Positions 26,873-36,807 of a stretch of 64,000 nt of DNA are shown piece after piece. The notes below the pieces were generated by a model. The model was not told the origin of the DNA. It made no database searches and saw nothing but the letters and a program-made list of their open reading frames with translations. Every line of letters begins with the position of its first letter. Position 1 is the stretch's first letter. Both the position numbers and the translations under genes were made by a program. This DNA comes from Mesorhizobium temperatum (GTDB taxonomy: Bacteria; Pseudomonadota; Alphaproteobacteria; Rhizobiales; Rhizobiaceae): NCBI RefSeq assembly GCF_002284575.1, contig NZ_NPKJ01000060.1, positions 110,515 through 174,514 of the forward strand, written 5' to 3'.

Positions 26873-26890
26873 ATTGACCAGCTGGTCAAT
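26873..26890. promoter_or_regulatory. perfect 18-bp operator palindrome, candidate BetI-type site
   Basis: ATTGACCAGCTGGTCAAT is a complete palindrome in the 104-bp space between the divergent binding-protein and TetR-family genes, 36 bases from one start and 52 from the other. Partial half-sites flank it (TTATTGACC at 26851; TTGTCAAT at about 26912). A TetR dimer bound here could repress both genes. Confidence 0.78.
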
Positions 26891-26941
26891 CATTGATCTA
26901 AGCAGGCAAGTTTGTCAATATAGCCCGGAGAGGGGCCGCTC

Positions 26942-27574
26942 ATGAAACTCACGCGCCTAAGCGACATAAGACGGAAGGAACTGCGGAAGGCGGCCTTTGC
27001 CGTGCTGCAGCGGGAAGGCATCGCCGGTGCGACCCTCGAAAAGGTGGCAACCGAGGCCGGAGCCTCCAAGGGCATTGTGCTTCACTATTTCCACAACAAG
27101 CAGGAATTGTTCGAGCATGCGATGCGCGAAGCCAATGCCGAATTGCGCGATGCGGTCGTCATCCGCTTGCGGCATGCCCGGACACCGCGCGAGAGGCTCG
27201 ACGCTGTGATTGAGGGCAACTTCGAGCCCAGTTTCTTTCGGCCGTTGATCTGCCACGCTTGGCTGTCGCTTTGTGCCGAAGTGCCCCGCGATGATAAGCT
27301 TGCGCGCATCCAGACCGTTATCCACGCCCGTATGAGTTCAAATCTCGTCTCCGCCCTGAAGGATATGGTGGCGAAGGACGAGGCAGCCGACATAGCGCTC
27401 GGTATTACGGCGCTGATCGACGGACTTTGGCTGCGCCTCGGGTTGCAGAAGAGCGGTATTTCGAGCGAACAGGCCGTTCTGCAGGTCAGGAACTTTGTGG
27501 CCGGGCGACTTGCGCTCGCTGCTTCTGGCCGTCCGAAGGCGCAACGTCAGCTTACCAGCACCGGCGCTTCATGA
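26942..27574 (+). CDS. TetR-family repressor, BetI-like
   Basis: 210 residues. The N-terminal helix-turn-helix reads RRKELRKAAFAVLQREGIAG, then ATLEKVATEAGASKGIVLHY with FHNKQELFEHAMRE. The C-terminal half fits the BetI ligand domain: FFRPLICHAWLSLCAEVPRD, ITALIDGLWLRLGLQKSGIS and SEQAVLQVRNFV. BetI proteins sense choline and control betaine synthesis. Here the neighbours are a choline-type binding protein and a hydrolase, not betAB, so it may serve a catabolic or uptake unit. Confidence 0.85.
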   Translation: MKLTRLSDIRRKELRKAAFAVLQREGIAGATLEKVATEAGASKGIVLHYFHNKQELFEHAMREANAELRDAVVIRLRHARTPRERLDAVIEGNFEPSFFRPLICHAWLSLCAEVPRDDKLARIQTVIHARMSSNLVSALKDMVAKDEAADIALGITALIDGLWLRLGLQKSGISSEQAVLQVRNFVAGRLALAASGRPKAQRQLTSTGAS

Positions 27575-27991
27575 GCGCGGCCTCAAATTGTGGATCGCCT
27601 TGTCTGTCGCCCTATCCAGACCTTCGAAAGATCGCTGGAAGGTCCGGGTCGGGTCATAGGCGTGAATTCGACTGAGGGCGAACTAACCTCCGCAAACGGT
27701 CGAAATGCCGGTTCCAGGCGAAGGTCCGCTTACGAGCGTCAAATCGGCCGTGGCAAGGCTGGTTTGGGTCAAGTCACGACGATGCTCCGGCTAAGCTGAA
27801 CGTCCGATTTCCAAAACTGAAACCCAGAAGCTGCCAGTCCGCAAACGGCCCCAAGCGCGACGTCCGAGTAGTGGCTTGGCGATGTCCGTAGTTGTTGTTC
27901 GTTCCGGCGGATGAGCTGAGCGCCAATTTTCCACCCTTACCCGACATCCAGCATTCTTCGAGTGAGCGACCAATCTCGGGCCACGCTGGAC
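27575..27991. other. intergenic, gene-free apart from a dispersed repeat
   Basis: No coding frame with a start signal was found. Copy 2 of the 54-bp repeat lies at 27931-27984, right at the 3' end of the L,D-transpeptidase gene. Confidence 0.5.
27931..27984. repeat. 54-bp dispersed intergenic repeat, copy 2
   Basis: It matches 12956-13009 with three mismatches and in the same orientation. In both cases it abuts the 3' end of a minus-strand gene. Confidence 0.8.
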
Positions 27992-28420
27992 TCAGTTGGT
28001 CACGACGATCCGCGTGTTGCGGAAGCCGGCTTGCCGCACCATCGAATAGAAGGCGGCGGCATTGGCCGGGTGCAGCCGCACGCAGCCATGCGACGCCGGG
28101 CGCCCGAGAGATTTTACCGCGCCGGTGCCATGGATGGCGTAGCCGCCGCGGTAGAATACCGAATGAGGCATCGGCGACATGTCGTATTTGCGCGAATACC
28201 ACATCCGTGCCGTTCGTTGCGGCCGGTAGGTGCCGCGCGGCGTGATATAGCCTTTGCGCGCCGTGGATACGCGCCACCGGTAAACCGCCTGACCGTATCT
28301 TACAGTCATGGTCTGCGATGACACGTCGATCCTTGCAACCAGCTTGGCTGCCCAGCCCTCGACCGAAGAACCGAGCAGCATCGTTGCCAGTGCCGCTGCC
28401 ATGAGAACGGTTTTTTTCAT
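27992..28420 (-). CDS. L,D-transpeptidase (YkuD family)
   Basis: 142 residues with a signal peptide (MKKTVLMAAALATMLLGSSV) and a minimal YkuD domain. The active-site block reads YAIHGTGAVKSLGRPASHGC followed by VRLHP, with the catalytic Cys in SHGCVRLHP. Such enzymes form 3-3 cross-links or attach proteins to peptidoglycan in the periplasm. The start at 28420 follows AAAGGGG and excludes an upstream stretch (MKNCVKASRQG) that lacks a leader. It is monocistronic. Confidence 0.92.
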   Translation of the reverse strand: MKKTVLMAAALATMLLGSSVEGWAAKLVARIDVSSQTMTVRYGQAVYRWRVSTARKGYITPRGTYRPQRTARMWYSRKYDMSPMPHSVFYRGGYAIHGTGAVKSLGRPASHGCVRLHPANAAAFYSMVRQAGFRNTRIVVTN

Positions 28421-28649
28421 GCGATCAAACCCCTTTGACTGCCCTTGCCTGCTTGCCTTCACGCAATTCTTCATCTTTTAATCGCAAGTGAATGAGGTAA
28501 CCACACACCTCTGACGAATTCACCAATCCAAAGCAGCGAATTTGAACGATTTCCCGCGATGGTTGCCGTGACGACATGTAACCACGTAACTAGGGCGCGA
28601 CCCGCCAACAGGCTTGCCAAAACGCATCGTTGGCTGCTCAATTCGCCGA

Positions 28650-29939
28650 ATGAACGAAATGAATGAACGGCTCCTGAAAGCGGTCGGTGATCGGGTCGAC
28701 GACCTGGTCGCGTTGACCGCCGACCTGATTCGCTTTCCGACCATCAATCCACCCGGCGAAGCCTATCGGCCATGCGCCGAATACGTCGGAGCGCGGCTGA
28801 AGAAGCGCGGTTTCGAAGTCGAATTCATCCGCGCCGAAGGCACGCCCGGCGACACCGACCGCTACCCGCGCGTCAATGTCGTCGCACGCTTCGATGGCCG
28901 CTCGCCCGGCGCCTGCGTGCATTTCAACTCGCATATCGACGTGGTCGAAGCCGGCGACGGCTGGAGCCTCGACCCCTTCGCCGGCATCGTCAGGGACGGC
29001 AAGGTCTATGGCCGCGGCGCCTGCGACATGAAGGGCGGCTTGGCCTCGTCGATCATCGCCGCCGAGGCCTTCATGGAGGTTTTCCCCGACTTTCCGGGCG
29101 CCATCGAAATATCGGGCACGGTTGATGAGGAGTCCGGCGGCTTCGGCGGCGTCGCCCATCTGGCCGAGCTCGGCTATTTCTCCAAGCCGAAGGTCGACCA
29201 CGTCATCATCCCCGAGCCGTTGAACAAGGACCGCATCTGCCTTGGCCATCGCGGCGTCTGGTGGGCGGAGATCGAGACCAAGGGGGAGATCGCGCACGGC
29301 TCGATGCCGTTCCTCGGCGACAACGCGGTGCGCCATATGGGTGCCGTGCTAAAGGCCTTCGAGGACGAGCTGTTTCCGGCGCTCGACCGCAAGGTGACGC
29401 GCATGCCGGTCGTGCCCGACGGGGCCAAGCGCTCGACCATGAACATCAACTCGATCCACGGCGGCCAGACCGAGGATTTCCGGCCCGGCCTGCCCTCGCC
29501 CAACGTCCCCGATTCCTGCCGGCTGACCATCGACCGCCGCTTCCTGCTCGAAGAGGACCTCGGCACGGTCAAAAGCGAGGTGACCGATATCCTCGACCGG
29601 CTGAGGCGCGAGCGCAAGAAATTCGACTACGAGATCCGCGATCTCATGGAGGTGCTGCCGCTGATGACCGAGCGCGATGCGCCGGTGGTCAAGGCGGTGG
29701 CGCAAGGCATCATGGAGATATTCGACCGCGAGCCCGACTATGTGATTTCGCCCGGCACCTACGACCAGAAGCACATTGCCCGCATCGGTCACATCTACGA
29801 CTGCATCGCCTATGGCCCGGGCATTCTCGACCTCGCCCACAGGCCCGACGAATGGGTGGGGATATCAGACATGGTCGAATCGGCCAAGGTGATGGCGATC
29901 GGGCTCAACGTGCTGCTGAGGGGCGCGGGCGCACGGTAG
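28650..29939 (+). CDS. M20-family deacylase (ArgE/DapE type)
   Basis: About 429 residues; ATGs at 28650 and 28659 are both possible. Metal-binding motifs follow the M20 pattern: VHFNSHIDVVEAGDGW, VYGRGACDMKGGLASSII and the catalytic Glu pair in TVDEESGGFGG; a C-terminal His occurs in ILDLAHRPDEWVG. Members remove acyl groups from amino acids or dipeptides with zinc. It is followed 130 bases later by a complete dipeptide-type ABC transporter on the same strand, so the substrate is probably an acylated amino acid or small peptide imported by it. Confidence 0.88.
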   Translation: MNEMNERLLKAVGDRVDDLVALTADLIRFPTINPPGEAYRPCAEYVGARLKKRGFEVEFIRAEGTPGDTDRYPRVNVVARFDGRSPGACVHFNSHIDVVEAGDGWSLDPFAGIVRDGKVYGRGACDMKGGLASSIIAAEAFMEVFPDFPGAIEISGTVDEESGGFGGVAHLAELGYFSKPKVDHVIIPEPLNKDRICLGHRGVWWAEIETKGEIAHGSMPFLGDNAVRHMGAVLKAFEDELFPALDRKVTRMPVVPDGAKRSTMNINSIHGGQTEDFRPGLPSPNVPDSCRLTIDRRFLLEEDLGTVKSEVTDILDRLRRERKKFDYEIRDLMEVLPLMTERDAPVVKAVAQGIMEIFDREPDYVISPGTYDQKHIARIGHIYDCIAYGPGILDLAHRPDEWVGISDMVESAKVMAIGLNVLLRGAGAR

Positions 29940-30069
29940 TCGGTGATGGGCGAAAAAACATTCCTGCCGGCGCTGCCGGAAAACACGAAACGCAATTTAC
30001 TCGTTGGTGAAATCACGCTTCTATCCACCGGGTTTTGAGCATGTTTTTGAGCATATCGGGAGTTGCACG

Positions 30070-31548
30070 ATGAAATTGTGGAAAACCATTCTCACCGCCG
30101 CGGCACTGGTGCTGGCCACTGGCGCTTCGGCGCTTGCCGCGCGCGATCTGGTCATCGGCATTACGCTCGAACCTCCGCATCTCGATCCGACCGCAGGTGC
30201 TGCGGCCGCGATCGACGAAGTGCTTTACGCCAATGTGTTCGAGGGGCTGACCCGCATCGGTCCGAACGGCGAGGTGCTGCCGGATCTCGCCGAAAGCTGG
30301 ATGATTTCCGACGACGGCAAGGTCTACACCTTCAAGCTGCATACCGGCGTCAAATTCCATGACGGCACCGACTTCAATGCCGACGACGTGAAATTCTCGC
30401 TCGACCGCGCCCGTGCCGACAACTCCGTCAACGCACAAAAGGGCCTGTTCGCCGCCATCGATACGGTCGAGGTGGTCGATCCGGCGACGGTCAAGATCAC
30501 GCTGAAGAACCCGCAAAGTTCGTTCCTCTACAATATGGGCTGGGGCGACGCGGTCATCGTCGCGCCGGAGACAGCCGACACCAACAAGGAAAAGCCTGTC
30601 GGCACCGGCCCGTTCAGGTTCCAAAACTGGGCCAAGGGCTCTTCGATCACGCTAATCAAGTCCGACACTTACTGGGGCGCCCCGGTGTCCCTCGACAAGG
30701 CAGAGTTCCGCATTGTTCCCGATGCCGCTGCCGCTGTGCCGGCATTGCTTTCCGGCGACATCCAGGCCTTTCCCTTCTTCCCCGATCCCGACAGTGTCGC
30801 CCAGATCAAGGATGACCCACGCTTCAAGGTGGTGATCGGCGCGACCGAGGGCGAAACCATTCTCTCGATCAACAACAAGAAGCCGCCTTTCGACAAGCTG
30901 CAGGTCAGGCAGGCAATTTCGTTTGCGCTCGACCGCAAGGCGATCATCGACGGCGCCTCGGCCGGTTTGGGTGTGCCGATCGGCTCGCATATGTCGCCGG
31001 CCAACAAGGCCTATGTCGACCTCACCGGCCTCTATCCGCACAATGTCGAGAAGGCCAAGGAACTCTTGAAGGAAGCCGGCCTGGAGAACGGCTTCAAGGC
31101 GACGCTGAAACTGCCGCCGCCTCCCTATGCGCGGCTTGGCGGCGAGATCATAGCGTCGCAGCTTCGCGATGTCGGCATCGATCTGCAGATCGTGCCCGTG
31201 GAATGGGCGCAGTGGCTGGATCAGGTCTTCACCAAGAAGGACTACGACCTGACCATCGTCTCCCACACCGAGCCCAACGACATCGATATCTATTCGCGCA
31301 AGGATTATTACTTCAACTACGACAACCCGACCTTCGACAAGATCATCGCCGATCTGAGCCTCACCTCTGATGAGGCCAAGCGCATGACGCTGCTTGGCGA
31401 GGCGCAGAAGATACTGGCCGACGATGCCGTGGTCGGCTTCCTCTACGAACTGCCGAAAGCCGGCGTCTGGGACGCCAAGCTCGAGGGTTTTTGGGAAAAC
31501 GCTCCGATCCAGGCCAACGACCTGACCAAGGTGAAGTGGACGGAGTGA
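30070..31548 (+). CDS. peptide ABC transporter binding protein (SBP family 5)
   Basis: 492 residues from the ATG at 30070, which follows GGGAG, with signal peptide MKLWKTILTAAALVLATGAS ending ALAA. Family-5 landmarks are present: EVLPDLAESWMISDDGKVYT, FKLHTGVKFHDGTDFNADDV and VRQAISFALDRKAIIDGASA. It delivers a peptide or similar ligand to the two permeases encoded next. A longer open frame upstream lacks a leader peptide and is not used. Confidence 0.92.
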   Translation: MKLWKTILTAAALVLATGASALAARDLVIGITLEPPHLDPTAGAAAAIDEVLYANVFEGLTRIGPNGEVLPDLAESWMISDDGKVYTFKLHTGVKFHDGTDFNADDVKFSLDRARADNSVNAQKGLFAAIDTVEVVDPATVKITLKNPQSSFLYNMGWGDAVIVAPETADTNKEKPVGTGPFRFQNWAKGSSITLIKSDTYWGAPVSLDKAEFRIVPDAAAAVPALLSGDIQAFPFFPDPDSVAQIKDDPRFKVVIGATEGETILSINNKKPPFDKLQVRQAISFALDRKAIIDGASAGLGVPIGSHMSPANKAYVDLTGLYPHNVEKAKELLKEAGLENGFKATLKLPPPPYARLGGEIIASQLRDVGIDLQIVPVEWAQWLDQVFTKKDYDLTIVSHTEPNDIDIYSRKDYYFNYDNPTFDKIIADLSLTSDEAKRMTLLGEAQKILADDAVVGFLYELPKAGVWDAKLEGFWENAPIQANDLTKVKWTE

Positions 31549-31570
31549 GGCAGCGCAGCGGTCCTCCCCC

Positions 31571-32514
<944 letters not shown>

Positions 32515-32518
<4 letters not shown>

Positions 32519-33384
32519 CGCTGCGCTTCGACATTCCAGAGGAAAATTTTGCCGACATCCTCGTCAAGGCCTTCACCAACCGCTCGTTCCTCACCGGCTT
32601 CGTCATCACCATAGTGGTGGCAGCGGTCGCCATCGTCTCGTTCTTCTGGACGCCTTTTGACGTCACCAGGCTGATCATCGCCGACAAGACCCAGGCACCC
32701 TCGCCGGCGCACTGGTTCGGGACCGACCATTTCGGTCGCGACATTCTTTCCATGATCATGGTCGGCGCCCGCAATTCGATCGCCGTGGCGCTGGTCGCTG
32801 TCGGCATCGGCATGGGCGTAGGCGTGCCGCTCGGCGCCTTCGCCGCGGCGCGCGGCGGCATCGTCGACGAAGCGGTGATGCGGCTGAACGATCTCGTCTT
32901 CGCCTTCCCTGCCCTGCTGTCGGCGATCATGATCACCGCCATTTTCGGGCCGGGTGCGCTCAACGCCATCATCGCCATCGGCATTTTCAACATCCCGGTG
33001 TTCGCCCGCGTCGCCCGGGCCGGTGCGCTGGCGATCTGGCCGCGCGAATTCATCCTCGCCGCGCGCGCCGCCGGCAAAGGCAAAACGCTGATCACGCTGG
33101 AGCATGTGCTGCCCAACATCGTCACATTGCTCCTGGTGCAAGGCACCATTCAGTTCGCGCTCGGCATCCTGGCCGAAGCCGGGCTTTCCTACGTCGGGCT
33201 CGGCACACAGCCGCCAATGCCGAGCTGGGGGCGGATGCTGTTCGATGCGCAGACCCGCATGGTGGCGGCGCCGTGGATGGCGATCTTTCCAGGCATGGCG
33301 ATCGTCGTCACCGTGCTTGGCCTGAACCTGCTCGGCGATGGGATTGCCGACATCCTCGACCCAAAATCGCGGCGGCAGCGATGA
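32515..33384 (+). CDS. peptide ABC transporter permease (DppC-like)
   Basis: 289 residues from the ATG at 32515, which overlaps the preceding stop (ATGA). It has an OppC-type N-terminal helix, HWFGTDHFGRDILSMIMVGA, and the EAA loop FILAARAAGKGKTLITLEHV with LPNIVTLLLVQG. It pairs with the DppB-like subunit to form the membrane channel. Its stop again overlaps the next start by four bases. Confidence 0.92.
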
Positions 33385-35045
33385 GCCTGCTGGAAATCCA
33401 GAGATTGTCGCTGAGCATCGGCGACACGCCGATCCTGAGGGATGTCGAGCTCTCCGTCGCGCCCGGCGAGGTGATGGGGCTGGTCGGCGAATCCGGCTCG
33501 GGCAAGTCAATAACGGCGCTGACGGTGATGCGGCTTCTGCCCTGGGCGGCGCGCGCCACCGGGCGCGTCGTCTTCGACGGCATCGACATCCTTGCGGCCA
33601 GCGAAGACCAGATGTGCGCGCTGCGCGGCGACGATATCGGCATGGTTTTCCAGGAGCCGATGACGGCACTCAACCCAGTCAAGACCATTGGCGAGCAGGT
33701 CGCCGAAGGCATCCGCTGGCACACCAGGGCAAGCCGCGCCGACGCCGAGGACCGCGCGCGAAAAATGCTCGACCGGGTCGGCCTGCCGGCGGCACAGTTC
33801 CCGCTGTCGCGCTATCCGCACGAGCTTTCCGGCGGTCAGCGCCAGCGCGTCGTCATCGCCATTGCCTGCGCGCTGAAACCCAAGCTGCTGATCGCCGACG
33901 AGCCGACGACGGCGCTCGACGTCGTGCTGCAGGCGCAGATCCTCGACCTGTTGCGCGACCTGGTCGCAGAGAACCGCATGGGCCTGCTCTTGATCTCGCA
34001 CGACCTCGCGGTGGTGACCGAGATGGCGGACCGCATCACCATCCTGCGCCACGGCGAAGTGATGGAGGCCGGCGACACGGCGCGCACTTTGTCCGAGCAG
34101 CTCCATCCTTACACCCGGCAGCTGGCGCAGGCCTCGATGCATGTGCCGGCGCGTGCCAGGACGCACGAGGTCGGCCAAGACAGCCCCCAGCTCCAAGCTG
34201 CCAACCCTCTTCTTCAGGTGGCCAAACCTCTTCTTCAGGCAGAGAGCGTGACGCGGGACTATCCGGGACGGCGCAAATCGCTGCTGAAGCGCGCGGCCCC
34301 GATCCGCGCCGTCGACGATGTCTCGTTCTCGATTGATCCCGGGCAGTCGGTGGCGCTGGTCGGGCGTTCCGGTTGCGGCAAGTCCACGCTTGCCCGCATG
34401 GTCCTGGCGCTGGACGGGCCGACATCGGGAACAATCCGGTTTCGCGGCGAAGTCATCACCGGCAAGAGCGAGGCTGAGCTCAAGCCGGCGCGGCGCGACA
34501 TGCAGGTAGTGTTCCAGGACCCTTACGGCTCCTTCGATCCGCGCCAGAAGGTCGAAAAACTGGTCGCCGAGCCACTGCATGTCCTGGAGAAGAAGCCGAC
34601 GAATGCGGAACGGCGCGAGATGGTGGCAAAGGCCTTGCACGAGGTCGGCCTTAGTCCACGCGACATGGACAAATATCCGCACGAGTTTTCGGGTGGCCAG
34701 CGCCAGCGCCTGTCGATCGCCCGCGCCATCATCACCCGCCCCAAGCTGGTCGTCGCCGACGAGCCGGTCTCGGCGTTGGATGTCTCGATCCGCGCCCAAA
34801 TTCTCGACCTGTTCGCCGAGCTGAACCAAAAGCTCGGCGTTGCCTATCTATTTATCACCCACGATCTGACCGTTGCCCGCGCCATCACCGATCAGGTGAT
34901 GGTCATGCATGACGGCAAGATCGTCGAGCGCGGCAGGACAAGCGAGGTTCTCGACCATCCGCAGTCCGAAGCCGCCAAGGCGCTGGTCACCGCCGCTCCG
35001 GACCTGCACCGGGCAATAGCGCGCCGGTTACAGGAACAAGGGTGA
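33381..35045 (+). CDS. peptide ABC transporter ATPase, DppD-DppF fusion
   Basis: 554 residues with two complete ATPase domains joined by a linker at about residues 255-285. Domain 1 has GLVGESGSGKSITAL, LSGGQRQRVVIAIACALKPK and LLIADEPTTALDV; domain 2 has ALVGRSGCGKSTLARMV, FSGGQRQRLSIARAIITRPK and LVVADEPVSALDV. The linker holds an imperfect direct repeat (PLLQVAKPLLQAES). It energises the DppBC-like channel. It is the last gene of the operon. Confidence 0.93.
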   Translation: MSLLEIQRLSLSIGDTPILRDVELSVAPGEVMGLVGESGSGKSITALTVMRLLPWAARATGRVVFDGIDILAASEDQMCALRGDDIGMVFQEPMTALNPVKTIGEQVAEGIRWHTRASRADAEDRARKMLDRVGLPAAQFPLSRYPHELSGGQRQRVVIAIACALKPKLLIADEPTTALDVVLQAQILDLLRDLVAENRMGLLLISHDLAVVTEMADRITILRHGEVMEAGDTARTLSEQLHPYTRQLAQASMHVPARARTHEVGQDSPQLQAANPLLQVAKPLLQAESVTRDYPGRRKSLLKRAAPIRAVDDVSFSIDPGQSVALVGRSGCGKSTLARMVLALDGPTSGTIRFRGEVITGKSEAELKPARRDMQVVFQDPYGSFDPRQKVEKLVAEPLHVLEKKPTNAERREMVAKALHEVGLSPRDMDKYPHEFSGGQRQRLSIARAIITRPKLVVADEPVSALDVSIRAQILDLFAELNQKLGVAYLFITHDLTVARAITDQVMVMHDGKIVERGRTSEVLDHPQSEAAKALVTAAPDLHRAIARRLQEQG

Positions 35046-35062
35046 GCGGCGGTTTCGTAGGC

Positions 35063-35494
35063 TTAGCTTTCCGGCTTCACCACATCGGCAGGGCTGATGT
35101 CGAGCAGGTCGAGCGTGCGCCGCAAGAGCTGCATCTCGGTCCCGGCAAGTTGCGAATCGGCCTTGGCGATCTCAGCCATGTGGCGGGCAAGCAGCTTGCG
35201 CCGCTCGACGTCGAGGTCACGGAACTGCGCGATGGCTTGCGAGCTGTTGGTCTCGTAGCCGAAGTCGTTGAGATACTCGATGACGCTGTCGATGCTGGCT
35301 TCCGGAATGCCGAAGGCTTCCCGGCAGATGCGCCTGAAGGCCGCCATTTCACTCTCGCTGACCGTGCCGTCGGCGAGGATCATGCGAAACAGCATGAGCA
35401 GTTCCGCCGACAGCACAGGATCGTCCGCAACCTTGCGCACGCCGGGGTCGCCTTCGAAGATCGAGCGTATCTGGTCCAGCAAAGCGAATGCCAT
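35063..35494 (-). CDS. TerB-family protein
   Basis: 143 residues, all helical, starting at 35494 after AAAGGGA. The TerB pattern is seen in LLMLFRMILADGTVSESEMA, FRRICREAFGIPEASIDSVI and HMAEIAKADSQLAGTEMQLL. The acidic DGTVS and ADSQL turns correspond to the metal-binding loops of tellurite-resistance TerB. No other ter genes are nearby, and the role is unknown. It converges with the peptide transporter operon, with stops 18 bases apart. Confidence 0.8.
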   Translation of the reverse strand: MAFALLDQIRSIFEGDPGVRKVADDPVLSAELLMLFRMILADGTVSESEMAAFRRICREAFGIPEASIDSVIEYLNDFGYETNSSQAIAQFRDLDVERRKLLARHMAEIAKADSQLAGTEMQLLRRTLDLLDISPADVVKPES

Positions 35495-35518
35495 CAGCGT
35501 CCCTTTCCGATTCGTCAA

Positions 35519-35567
35519 ATGCATGTCGCTCAAAAGTGCGCAGCGGTTTTGAGATAACGACATGCAT
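35519..35567. repeat. rhizobial-type palindromic intergenic element, copy 1
   Basis: ATGCATGTCG (35519-35528) pairs perfectly with CGACATGCAT (35558-35567). After a four-base bulge (ATAA), CTCAAAA (35529-35535) pairs with TTTTGAG (35547-35553). The loop is GTGCGCAGCGG. The same design recurs at 43036-43100. A further GC-rich inverted repeat (CCAAGCGCG / CGCGCTTGG) follows at about 35580-35602. Confidence 0.85.
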
Positions 35568-35700
35568 AAAACAAAAGAGCCAAGCGCGTCGCGGCGCGCT
35601 TGGCATAGGTAGCGCGGAATCGGCCTTGCGCAAACGGGCCGGCCGTGGTCGAACGCGCCATATTTTCCCGCTGGCCAGAAGACCTTCCCGCAACCATCCG

Positions 35701-36486
35701 ATGTTCGATCTCGCCACCCAGACCGTCGTCATCCTCGGCGCCGCCGCCTTCGCTGCCGGCTTCGTCGATTCGATTGCCGGCGGCGGCGGCTTGGTCACCA
35801 TTCCAGCACTGCTGTTGGCGGGCTTCTCGCCGGTCGAGGCGCTAGGGACCAACAAGCTGCAGGGCATGTTCGGCTCAGGCTCGGCGACCATCCACTACGC
35901 CGCGAAGGGCCATGTCGATTTGCGCTGGCAATTGCCTTCGGCCCTGTTGGCGCTTGCCGGCAGTGCTCTCGGCGCCTTGCTGGCGACATTCGTGCCGGGC
36001 GACCTGTTGCGGGCTCTTCTGCCGGTCCTGCTGATCGCCATCGCCCTTTTCTTCGCCCTCAAGCCAAACATGGGCGACGTCGACCGCGCCCGGCGCCTGT
36101 CGCCGTTCCTGTTCGGGCTGATCCTGGTGCCGATTGTCGGCTTCTATGACGGCCTGTTCGGGCCGGGGGCCGGTTCCTTCTACATGCTGGCCTTCGTCAC
36201 CCTTGCCGGCTACGGCGTGCTCAAGGCGACGGCGCATACCAAGCTGCTCAACTTCGCCTCCAACATCGGCGGCTTCATCGTCTTCGCTGCTGCCGGGGTC
36301 ATCTTCTGGAAGATCGGCCTGATGATGGGTGTCGCCCAGTTTCTCGGCGCCCGTGTCGGCGCCAGCCTCGCCATCCGCAATGGCGCAAAACTGATCAAGC
36401 CGCTGCTGGTGATCGTTTGCCTGGCGCTGGCCATCAAGCTGCTGGCCGATCCAGCGAACCCGCTGCGCACGCTGATTGGTGTGTGA
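35701..36486 (+). CDS. TauE/SafE family membrane transporter
   Basis: 261 residues, about eight transmembrane segments. The family repeats are clear: FAAGFVDSIAGGGGLVTIPA with ALGTNKLQG in the first half and VGFYDGLFGPGAGSFYMLAF with NFASNIGG in the second. Members export sulfite, sulfoacetate or related organosulfur anions. No sulfur gene is adjacent, so the substrate is unknown. The ATG at 35701 is chosen because the upstream in-frame sequence is not membrane-like. Confidence 0.88.
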   Translation: MFDLATQTVVILGAAAFAAGFVDSIAGGGGLVTIPALLLAGFSPVEALGTNKLQGMFGSGSATIHYAAKGHVDLRWQLPSALLALAGSALGALLATFVPGDLLRALLPVLLIAIALFFALKPNMGDVDRARRLSPFLFGLILVPIVGFYDGLFGPGAGSFYMLAFVTLAGYGVLKATAHTKLLNFASNIGGFIVFAAAGVIFWKIGLMMGVAQFLGARVGASLAIRNGAKLIKPLLVIVCLALAIKLLADPANPLRTLIGV

Positions 36487-36537
36487 CGGGGCGCCTGATA
36501 CTATGCGGTTGTACGAATCATGTCGGAGGAGCCACAC

Positions 36538-36708
36538 ATGAATCTCAGTGCGCCTACGCAGCTTATCTTTATCATATCCCTTGTTATCGCCCTCATCGGC
36601 CTGCTCGCCGCTCTCGGCGTCCTTGCGTTTATTCCCCTGGCCGCGGTGTGGATCGTCCTCATCGCTTATATCGTGCTTGCTGGCGGCTGCCTGGTTCGCG
36701 GCGCTTAA
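36538..36708 (+). CDS. small two-helix membrane protein
   Basis: 56 residues, almost entirely two transmembrane helices (LIFIISLVIALIGLLAALGV and AAVWIVLIAYIVLAGGCLV). A strong GGAGGA site precedes the ATG by seven bases and an intrinsic terminator follows 25 bases after the stop, which supports real expression. No family is recognised. Confidence 0.72.
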   Translation: MNLSAPTQLIFIISLVIALIGLLAALGVLAFIPLAAVWIVLIAYIVLAGGCLVRGA

Positions 36709-36733
36709 GCACTCAGACCTCAGGCAACTCGGA

Positions 36734-36760
36734 GCGCCCGGCCACAAGCCGGGCGCTTTT
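36734..36760 (+). terminator. rho-independent terminator after the small membrane protein
   Basis: GCGCCCGG (36734-36741), a seven-base loop and CCGGGCGC (36749-36756) are followed by TTTT. Confidence 0.88.
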
Positions 36761-36807
36761 GATTCTGAGGACTGGTCTGTTAGACTCCTTGGGCGGAAGG
36801 AAAGCCC

